Source: Caldilineaceae bacterium (lineage in GTDB: Bacteria > Chloroflexota > Anaerolineae > Caldilineales > Caldilineaceae). From it: a DNA stretch of 64,000 bases. Position numbers and translations under genes: made by a program. The notes beneath the pieces were generated by a model. That model searched no databases and had not been told where the DNA came from. It was given only the letters and a program-made list of their open reading frames with translations. Shown here piece by piece: positions 44,247-53,400 of this stretch (its first letter is position 1; each line of letters starts with the position of its first letter). The stretch spans positions 1 through 64,000 of the forward strand of contig WTGY01000182.1 in assembly GCA_011523365.1 (NCBI GenBank), read 5' to 3'.

Positions 44247-45179
44247 ATGCTAACAAAGACGTTCGGAAAACTCGGCTGGCCCGTCTCTGCGGTCGGCTTG
44301 GGCGCGTGGAACATCGGCAATCAGTGGGGGGATATCGATGAAGTCACGGCCTGGTCGACTGTGCGGGCTGCATACGACGCAGGCATGACACTGTTCGATG
44401 TTGCGGAGTCGTACGGCATCCCCAACGGTCTGTCGGAGATGCGGGTAGGCCGGGCCTTGACCGGCATCCGCCACAATGTGATCCTGGTCAGCAAGATCGG
44501 TAACTGGGCACAACGCACGGGTGGAGAGATTCCCAAGAACAGTGTTGATTCGATTCGGATTTCCGGCCACGCGATCCTGGGCCGGCTGCGCACCGACTGG
44601 GTGGATGTGATCCTCTGCCACAAAGGAAACCTGGACGATCCGACCGTCTATTTGGAGGGATTCGAGGCCCTTAAGGAGGAGGGGTGCCTGCGCGTTTACG
44701 GTATCTCGACCAACGACCTGGACGTTCTCAAGCGATTCAACCGCGAAGGAACATGCAGTGTTGTGCAGGTGGACTACTCTCTGCTTAACCGCGAGCCAGA
44801 GAAGGCGTTTCTGCCCTACTGCGAGGAGCACGGCATTGCCGTGATGGTTAGAGGTCCCCTGGCTAAGGGCCTGTTGTCCGGCCGCTATACGAAGGGTGCA
44901 GTGTTCACAGATGCAGTTCGGGCAAGCTGGAACGAGGGCGGCGCGCAGCAGGACCAGTTCGAGGCACGTGCAGTGCAGGTCGGACGGCTTAGCGAGGTCG
45001 TCTCAGCAGGTGAAGAGATGGTACAGGCTGCGATTCGGTATACCTTTAGTCATCCGGCCGTATCTGTGTCGATCCCCGGGGCGAAGTCGGCTGAGCAGGC
45101 GCGTACGAATGCCGACGCAGGCAGCAGAGCGCTCTCTGAGGAAGAGGCGGACGGTTTGCGGGCTGCAGTCGAAGGGTAA
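44247..45179 (+). CDS. Aldo/keto reductase
   Basis: NADPH-dependent (beta/alpha)8 oxidoreductase of 310 residues. The catalytic tetrad can be placed at D51 and Y56 (FDVAESYG), K83 (VSKIGN) and H125 (CHKGN). KGLLSGRYTKG and VSVSIPGAKSAEQARTNA give the cofactor-binding C-terminal end. The open frame goes back to 44121, but AAGGAG at 44233-44238 sets the ATG at 44247. Sugar or aldehyde substrates are usual, and the enolase-family gene downstream points to sugar-acid metabolism. It diverges from the DUF2089 gene, so the operator region might also affect it. Confidence 0.88.
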   Translation: MLTKTFGKLGWPVSAVGLGAWNIGNQWGDIDEVTAWSTVRAAYDAGMTLFDVAESYGIPNGLSEMRVGRALTGIRHNVILVSKIGNWAQRTGGEIPKNSVDSIRISGHAILGRLRTDWVDVILCHKGNLDDPTVYLEGFEALKEEGCLRVYGISTNDLDVLKRFNREGTCSVVQVDYSLLNREPEKAFLPYCEEHGIAVMVRGPLAKGLLSGRYTKGAVFTDAVRASWNEGGAQQDQFEARAVQVGRLSEVVSAGEEMVQAAIRYTFSHPAVSVSIPGAKSAEQARTNADAGSRALSEEEADGLRAAVEG

Positions 45180-45355
45180 ACTCTGTTCGAGCAAGCAAAC
45201 GCGCATACCCAGAGCAGCTGACTGAGAGCGGTTCCTCCTTTCTTGCCAGTTCCGGCCAGGGAGGACGCACCAGGTTTTCGTCAAAACGGGACATTGGATA
45301 CGGTTACATCTTGACCCTTACCTGCCGGGATGAAAGGGAGAATTGGGAAGAAGCC

Positions 45356-46519
45356 ATGAAAATAACCGACATCAAGACCTATCCCGCGTGGGTGGGACAA
45401 CGCAATCAGATGATCGTGAAGGTTGAGACTGACGAGGGTCTCTATGGTTGGGGAGAGGCAGGCCTGTCAGGCCGTGAACTGGCCGTGACCGGTGCGGTGA
45501 ACCACTACCGGGAGTTCCTAATCGGCCGCGATCCGCTGCGAATGGGAGGTTTGTGGCAGGAGATGTACCGCAGTCAGTACTTCGAAGGCGGTCGAGTTCT
45601 GACCGCCGCTATTTCGGCTATTGACATTGCTCTCTACGACATCGCCGGCAAGGCACTCAATGTTCCCGTTTACCAGCTGTTGGGGGGTAAACAGCGGGAA
45701 CTGGTCCCTTGCTTTGCCTCGACCGGAGGGGCAACGAAAGAGGAGCTGATCGAGAACGTCCAGCTACTGGTGGACTTGGGCTGGCCCGCTATCAGAGCCG
45801 GCCGCAGCCCGGCCCGCGATGAGGGAGAGCCTGACTATATTTTCGAACCGCGCGAATCTCTGGGCATTACGGCGCAGTGGCTGACTGCCGTACGCGAGGC
45901 GATCGGACCGGAGCCTGTGATGGGAATCGACTACCACCATCGCCTGAGTGTGGCCGAGGCGGCGTCTTTCTGCCAGCGCATGCCATCGGGCACGCTTGAC
46001 TTTCTGGAAGAACCGATCCGTGATGAGACGCCCGAAGCATATGAGGCGCTGCGCAGCATGACCGACGTCCCCTTTGCCATCGGCGAGGAGTTTTCCAGCA
46101 AGTGGCAGTTCCTGCCTTACATCGAGCGGGGCATAACGCAGTTCGCGCGCATCGACGTCTGCAACGTAGGGGGATTGACTGAGGCGGTCAAGGTGGCGGC
46201 CATGGCGGAGGCGCACTACATAGACCTGATGCCGCATAATCCGCTTGGCCCCATTTGCAGCGCGGCAACGGTCCACCTGGCGGCGGCAGTACCAAACTTT
46301 GCCTGGCTTGAGGTGCGAGTCTCGCCGACGGAGGAAGGCAGATTCTATGACGAAGACTGGTTCCCGGAGCAGCCGGAGCTGAACGGTTACTACTACATCG
46401 TGCCAGACGGTCCGGGGCTCGGAGTCGAGTTCAATGAGGAACGGGCAGAGGCGGAGGCGTTTCGATTCTGGGAGGCTCCCCATCTGCGCCGCCGCGATGG
46501 GTCGTACACTAACTGGTAA
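45356..46519 (+). CDS. Mandelate racemase/galactonate dehydratase-like enolase superfamily protein
   Basis: Enolase-superfamily enzyme of 387 residues that would abstract an alpha proton from a sugar acid. The N-terminal lid (KITDIKTYPAWVG, GWGEAGLSG) is followed by the barrel with metal ligands in GIDYHHRLS, FLEEPI and IGEEFSSKW, and a His in LMPHNPLGPICSAAT. These blocks resemble galactonate or gluconate dehydratases more than mandelate racemase. The open frame starts at 45311, but GGGAAG nine bases before the ATG at 45356 is the likely site. A sugar-acid dehydratase is likely, with the exact sugar unknown. Confidence 0.85.
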   Translation: MKITDIKTYPAWVGQRNQMIVKVETDEGLYGWGEAGLSGRELAVTGAVNHYREFLIGRDPLRMGGLWQEMYRSQYFEGGRVLTAAISAIDIALYDIAGKALNVPVYQLLGGKQRELVPCFASTGGATKEELIENVQLLVDLGWPAIRAGRSPARDEGEPDYIFEPRESLGITAQWLTAVREAIGPEPVMGIDYHHRLSVAEAASFCQRMPSGTLDFLEEPIRDETPEAYEALRSMTDVPFAIGEEFSSKWQFLPYIERGITQFARIDVCNVGGLTEAVKVAAMAEAHYIDLMPHNPLGPICSAATVHLAAAVPNFAWLEVRVSPTEEGRFYDEDWFPEQPELNGYYYIVPDGPGLGVEFNEERAEAEAFRFWEAPHLRRRDGSYTNW

Positions 46520-46615
46520 ATCAGCCGGCCTGGCTGCGAGGTTCGCCGTTTCGATTTTCGTGATCTTCAATACCTCCTACCCCATTTGCCGGAGAAAGTT
46601 GAGAAACGAGCAAAT

Positions 46616-47035
46616 ATGAATGTCAAGCAGGCCTTGCCCTTTCTAAAGGTATCGGATATGCAGGCGTCGGTCCGCTTTTATGTAGATGGACTGGGCTGCG
46701 AAATCAAGCAGAAGTGGGAGCCCGACGGGCAGCTGCGATGGTGCTGGCTGGCGCTGGGAGAAGCTGCAATGATGTTACAGCAGTTCCCTACGTCGGGCCA
46801 CGACTCCTGGAGTCCGTCAGGGAAAGTGGGAGAGGGTGTTACGATCGTCTTCATTTGTGAAGACGCGTTGCAGTTCTTCGACGAGGTCAGGGCGCGGGGG
46901 CTCGACGCTACGCGACCTTTTGTCAGCAACGGCATGTGGCTCACGTCGCTGACCGACCCCGATGGGTACCGGCTCGACTTCGAGAGCGATACTGATGTAC
47001 CTGAAGGTACGAGACACGGAGAGGAGGGGAGGTAG
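46616..47035 (+). CDS. VOC-family protein (glyoxalase/bleomycin resistance fold)
   Basis: A protein of 139 residues with the paired beta-alpha-beta-beta-beta fold of the VOC superfamily. ALPFLKVSDMQASVRFYVDGLGC starts the first module, and DEVRARGLDATRPFV, then SLTDPDGYRLDFES, end the second, giving the usual Glu metal ligand region. The family includes lyases, isomerases, dioxygenases and resistance proteins, so the role is open. A TTG at 46586 is in frame but the ATG at 46616 fits the family's N-terminus. It lies 96 bases after the dehydratase gene. Confidence 0.8.
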   Translation: MNVKQALPFLKVSDMQASVRFYVDGLGCEIKQKWEPDGQLRWCWLALGEAAMMLQQFPTSGHDSWSPSGKVGEGVTIVFICEDALQFFDEVRARGLDATRPFVSNGMWLTSLTDPDGYRLDFESDTDVPEGTRHGEEGR

Positions 47036-47276
47036 TTAGAGATGTCTTCTTCGAATCCGAAACGGCTTCGGCGCGGGCAAACGCAGAGCCCGGCACAGGG
47101 TATGTTCTGAGGGCAAGCGCGCCTTTTCCGATCTTCCTCGCTGCGACATTCCCCACCCTTGGAGGCTGGTGCCTTCTCGGAAAGACTGAAGTTTCGAGTT
47201 GGCCGACTACCCGTCTTAAGACTCTTTGAGAGCCGTTCAAAGTCGCGACTGTTGCGGCAATGTTGGGCGAAAGAAG

Positions 47277-47303
47277 GGCCCCCGCCATCGCTTGGCGGGG
47301 GCC
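47277..47303. terminator. Perfect 10-bp hairpin between convergent genes
   Basis: GGCCCCCGCC at 47277-47286 pairs with GGCGGGGGCC at 47294-47303 across a 7-base loop. On the minus strand it is followed by CTTCTTTC, a weak U tract, so it may end the giant gene's transcript. It may act in both directions. The rest of the gap 47036-47410 shows no gene. Confidence 0.55.
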
Positions 47304-47410
47304 GCGGGTTGAGCCGGGCCAGGCTCCTGGTGCACAGGTATTTGGCTGTCAGGATACGCGCCGTTTGGCGAGCATCGATTCTGATTGGCAGGTCGGTGCG
47401 ACCAGGCCGC

Positions 47411-50400
47411 TCAGGGAACGGAGGCTACCGTGCCTGTCTCCGGCTGCGAAGGTAAAGAACTGTATGTTCCCTCCTCGCGCGTGTCGATCCGGACTTCCGC
47501 GATCTGCCGACCGCTGCTATTGGTTCCACACCAGGCAGAGATCAGGCTTCGTTGCGGCAGCGTCAGGAAACTCAAGCTCTTGGCGTTTGGAGCCGTTGCT
47601 ACGACGGCATTCTCCAAAGAGAAGTAATTGTTTGATTCGGTGCCTGACCGGTAGTAGAGATTGTAGAGATCCGAACAGGCATTTGCGTCATTCCAACTGA
47701 CTTCGAGATTGATTCTGCCGTCCTGCGGCAGCGACAGTTCAATTGTGATCGAGTTCACTGCGATATGCTGGCGATTGGCTGATTCCACAGTAGAGGCGGA
47801 TTCCAGCAAGGTGGTCGCATGCACCGTCAGGTCATCATCCGGCGCCGAAACAGTACTCGAGGAGAGCCGCGTCACGCCCGGAAGGAGACCGGCAAGATTG
47901 GTAAGGTCGCGGTAGACCCATGTCAGGCCTGTTGTGCCAGCCAGCCTGATTTGGAGCCAGTCTGTCTGTGCGTTGACACCGATGATTTGAGCCCAAGTTC
48001 CCTCTGAAATCGTAGTCACGAGACTGTAGCCAGTGCCAGGGCCCGACCGCACATTGAGTACGGGCGTGGCGACGATGGCAACCGGCAGCATTGCGATTTC
48101 GGCGCTGGTGATGCGCTTCACGTTGTAGAGGTTGCCGACCAAGACGGTAAGGTCCTCACGTATCCAACCCAGCTGGCTCAATCCGTCGATCTCGACCAGA
48201 TACCAGTTCTCGTCCGGGCTGAGCCCCACAATCCTAGCCCGGGTTCCCTGGCTAACAACCTTCAGGATGCCGTAGGTCACGGCGGGGCCCACACGGATGT
48301 TGACCCGGGAAGGATAGGTAACGGCGATTGGTCGGTCGACGTTTGTGGGGGTTTCGGGCTGACTCACTTGCCCAGAACCGATCCGTCTGACCCCGGCAAG
48401 TGAGCCGATCACAGTGGTCAGATTGCGATAGATCCAGGCTGGTTCGGCCAAGCTGGGCAACTCCACGAGGAGCCACTCTTCCTGAGGGTCGATACCGACG
48501 ATCTCTGCCCGCGTGCCTTGTGGAACCGTAGTAACGATTTCGTATTCGGTTCCTGGACCTCTGCGGACGTTGAGGACGGCAGGGCTGGTGACCGCGACCG
48601 GATTGGCGCTACAGGAGTCATTTCCGTCCACTTCTGTGGATGCGTAGTCGTCCACTTCGGCCGACGTGTACTGCCTGACGCCTCCGAGGAAGCCCTTTAC
48701 TGTCGTCAGACCTGCGTAAATCCAGGCAGGCGTAGTCAGGGCGTCCAGTTCGACCTTATACCATTCGGCGTTAGGGCCGATGCCAATTATTGTGGCCTGC
48801 GTCCCTCTGGGCACGGTTGTCAGAATCCTGTAAGTAAGACCCGGCCCGGCGCGCACATTCATAATGGCTGGCGTTGTCGTCGCGATGGGGCCGTCGGCCG
48901 GCTTGGGAATGAGATTAATTTCCCATCGTTCAAGGAATCGGACGCCATCCAGTGCGCCTTCGACCCTTGTGAAGTTCTGACAGACCCATACCATGTTGCT
49001 TACCGCGTCGATTTGGACCTGGAACCAGACGTCAGCGGGGTCCCTGCCATAGATGTTTCCTCGCGTCCCGGCCGGAACCGTCGCAGTTACCTCGTAGTCG
49101 AGCCCCGGGCCTCTGCGCACGTTGAGCCAAGGCGGTAGTGTAATTGCGACAGGAACGGGAGACGGCGACCAATGTTGTTGCTGGGACGGCGGGGGGGACG
49201 ACGCAGGGGGAACATATTTCTGCTGATTGTTTGAACCGCCGCCGCCTGAGTTTTTCTTAGAACCCGAGTTACCGCCGCCGCCCTGGTTGCCGCTACCGGG
49301 GTTTCCGCCAGGGCTTTTGCCTCCCTGATTGCCTCCGTTATTTCCTGGTTGGCCAGGAGGGCCACTTTGGCCTGCACTGACGGTAATGGTGAATGTGTCA
49401 CTAGCGGATGCCTGCGCACCGTCGGAGACCGAGTAGGTGACGACTTTCGTCTCCGCCTGAGTTGGTGTACCGGTGATCGTGCGGGTGCCATTGACGAAGG
49501 ACAGGCCGGCAGGCAGTGTGGTGACTCCGTATGCGTAGGGCGAATAGCCCCCGCTGGCTGCGGGTAGTTGTTGCGTAAACAGCGTCCCAACGGTGGCGGA
49601 AAACTCATTCGTATCTCCCAAGGACAGCTGCAGAGGATCCTGCGTGCTGCCCCCTCCAGTGCCGCCAGGTTGGCCGTTGGGTGACGCACTGACAGTTATG
49701 GTAAATGTGTCTCTGGCGGAAGCTCGCGTTCCGTCCGTGACGGAGTAGGTGACAATCCTGGTTTCGGCGGTCGTAGGTGTACCGGTGATGGTGCGAGATG
49801 CGTGCTCGAAACTCAGGCCGTCGGGGAGGATGGTGACGCCGTAGGCGTAAGGTGACGATCCTCCACTGGCCGCGGGCAACGGCTGCGTGAACAGAACGCC
49901 GACCGTCGCGGCGAATTCTTTTGTGACGCCAACTGAAAGTTGCAGCGAACCCGGCGTGATGCCTTCGTCTTCGGTTCCAACGGGTTGGTCGGGTTGGGCT
50001 TCGTTCACTGTAATCGTGAAGGTATCGCGGGCGGTGTTGCGGTTACCGTCGGACACTGAGTACGTAATGACTTTCGTTACAGCGGTTGAGGGCATTCCAG
50101 TAATGGTGCGCGTTGCATGCTCGAAGGTCAAGCCGTCCGGAAGGGTAGTTACACCGTAAGCGTAGGGGGAGGATCCTCCGCCGGCTTCAGGGAGTTGCTG
50201 TGTGAAAAGCTGCCCAACAGTGGCCGAGAACCCGGTCGGGACCATAAGAGTGAGGGGCGCCGGGTTTACGGTGATGGTGAAGTCGTCGCGTACCTGGTTG
50301 TTGTTGGCGTCCGTCGCCGTATAGGTGACGTCAGTCGTACCCACTGCTATTGGGGTGCCCGAAAGGGTGTGAGAGCTTTCATTGAAGGTCAGGCCGGCGG

Positions 50401-53400
50401 GCAGTGCCGTGACAGCGTATCGATACGGTGAAGTGCCTCCGTTGGCGGCCGGTAGCTGTTGTGTGAACGGCTCCCCCACCGTGAGTGTGAATCCAGTGGT
50501 ATCGCTAAGGGTGAGGGCAGGGAGGACAGGGGGATTCTGGGTTCCACCGCCATTATCGCCGTTGTTGCCGTTATTATTATTGTTGTTATTGTTGTTATTG
50601 TTGTTGTTGCCAACCAGACTCTGATCCAGATCGGTCACAGTTATTTTGAACATGACACTGTCTTGGTCGTCGTCAGCGTCGGTTACGGTGTAGGTCACGT
50701 TGGCGATCTCCACCTGGGTCAGCGTGCCAGAAACGGTCCGCGTCTCGGTGATGAATTGGAGCCCGGCGGGCAGACCTGTCGCTGAGTAGGCAAGGGGGGG
50801 CAGGCCTCCAGTGGCCTCGGGAAGTTGAAGGGTGAAGAGATCGTCTTTCATTCCTGACGTATCGGAGATTGTTTGCAGAACCGGGAGCGTATGGACGTTG
50901 ATCGTGAAATCCACAGCGGCCGAGTCGAAGTCTTCGTCAATAACTGTGTATGTAACCGCAGTGGAGCCGGCTGAATCGGGCCTGCCAGACAGAATTCGAG
51001 TTACGGGGTCGAAGTGTAATCCGGACGGTAAAGTCGAGATCGTATAGGTGTAGGGTGGGTCTCCGTTGGATCCTACTGGCAGTTCCGCACGCAGGAGGCT
51101 TCCGATCTTCAGGTGCATGTCGTCTATGGACGGCTCGGAGGGCTGATTGTCGGCTTCGACCGTGAGCGTAAAGGTCTTACTGTCTTCGTCGCCGTCATCG
51201 TCTCGCACTGTGTAGGTTACTGTCGGAGATTCTACGGATTCAGGGGTGCCCGATATCGTACGTGTGCTGTTGATGAAACTGAGTCCGGTCGGCAGATCGG
51301 TAGCGGTATAGCTCAGCGGCGGGTCTCCACCTGCGGCCTCTGGCAGAACCTGGCTGAATGGCGAGCCCACTCTGGCGGTGAACCCCGATACGGTGGGTAG
51401 CGTTGGCGCAAGATCGGCTGCGACGGTGAAAACAAAGGTCGTGGTATCCTCATCCCCATCTTCGTCTGTGACCGTGTAGGTCACAGTTGGAGATTGCACG
51501 GTTGTGGGCGTGCCCGAGATCGTACGCGTGGTGGTGATGAATCTGAGGCCGGCCGGCAGATTGGTAGCGGTATAGCTCAGCGGCAGGTCTCCACCCGCGG
51601 CCGCCGGCAGAACCTGGCTGAATGGCGAGTTCACTTTGACGGTGAACCCCGATATGGTGGATAGAGTCGGCGTCAGATCGGCTGCCACGGTGAAAAGGAA
51701 GGTCTTGGTGTCTTCATCGCCATCCTCGTCTCGAACCGTGTAGGTCACGGTCTTGGATTCCACGGTAGTGGGCGTGCCCTGAATCGTATGTGTACTGGTG
51801 ATGAAAGTGAGGCCGGTCGGCAGATTGGTAGCGGTATAGCTCAGCGGCAGGTCTCCACCCGTGGCCGCTGGCAGTACCTGGCTGACGGACGAGTCCACTT
51901 TGACGGTGTAGGCTGATACATTGGGCAGTTGCGGCTTCAGGTCGGCTGCGACGGTGATGGCAAATGTCGTGCTGTGTTCATCCCCATCCTCGTCTCGAAC
52001 GGTGTAGGTCACAACTGGAGCATGCTGAGTTGAAGGCGTACCCTGAATCGTACGTGTGCTCGTGATGAAACTGAGGCCGGTCGGCAGGTTGATAGCGGTA
52101 TAGCTAAGCGGCAAGTCTCCACTGGTGGCTGCAGGCAGTTCCTGGCTGAATGGCGAGCCCACCCTGCCCGTGTAACCCGATATGGTGGGAAGTACCGGCT
52201 TCAGATCGGCTGCGACTGTGAGGACGAACGTCTTGCTGTCTTCATCCCCATCCTCGTCTCGAACGGTGTAGGTCACGGTTGGCGATTCCGCCTCTGTGGG
52301 CGTGCCCTGAATCGTACGTGTGCTCTTGATGAAACTGAGGCCGGCCGGCAAGTCTGTCGCGAAGTATTCGAGCGGCGAGTCTCCACCTGTGGCCGCTGGC
52401 AGCTCCTGGCTGAATGGCGAGCCTACTCTGCCGGTGTAACCCGATATGGTGGGAAGCGACGGCTTCAGGTCGGCAGCGACTGTGATGGAAAATGTCTTGC
52501 TGTCTTCATCCCCGTCTTCGTCTCGCACTGTGTAGGTCACGGTTGGCGATTCGACGGCTGACGGCGTGCCCTGAATCGTACGTGTGCTGGTGATGAAACT
52601 AAGGCCGGTAGGCAGGTTGGTAGCGGTATAGTCCAGAGGGGGGTCGCCGCTCGTGGCCTCTGGCAGCAACTGGCTGAATGGCGAGTCGACTCTGGCGGAG
52701 TACCCTGAAAGGGAGGGCAGAGTTGGCATCAGATCGGCTGCGATGGTGAAGACAAAAGTCGTGCTGGCTTCGTCGCCATCAGCGTCGCGAACCGTGTAGG
52801 TCACGGTTGGCGTTTGTTCGGTTGTGGGTGTACCGGTAATCGTACGTGTGGTCGTGATGAAGGTAAGGCCGGTCGGGAGGTTCGTGGCGTTGTAACTTAG
52901 GGGTGCATCTCCTCCGGTGCCCTCCGGCAGCTGCCGGGTGAAGAGACTCCCTTTCCTAGCTGAGATGGCTGATATCGACGGGGCGGTCGGCGCGAGATCC
53001 TGGTTGACCGTGATTGTGAATTCTACGTAGTCCGAGTCGTCGTCGCTGTCGGTAACGGTGTACCTTACAGTAAACGATCCATGGCCGGTCGGCGTGCCTG
53101 CAATCGTGCGATTCGTTTCCGTGAAGAGTAGACCGTCAGGCAGACCCGTAGCGCGATAGGATAGCGTACCATCTCCTCCGCTGCCTTCGGGCAGCTGATG
53201 GCTAAATGGGGCATTCTGCGTGGCAGTCAATGTCGAAACGCTCGGCGCCGACGGTGTCAGATTGGGATTGACGGTGATGGTGAATTCGACATAGTCTGAG
53301 TCGCCATCGCTGTCGCGAACCGTGTAGGTCACGGTTGGGGCTTCCTGAGATTCAGGTGTGCCCGTGATCGTACGTGTGCTCGTGATGAAAGTAAGGCCGG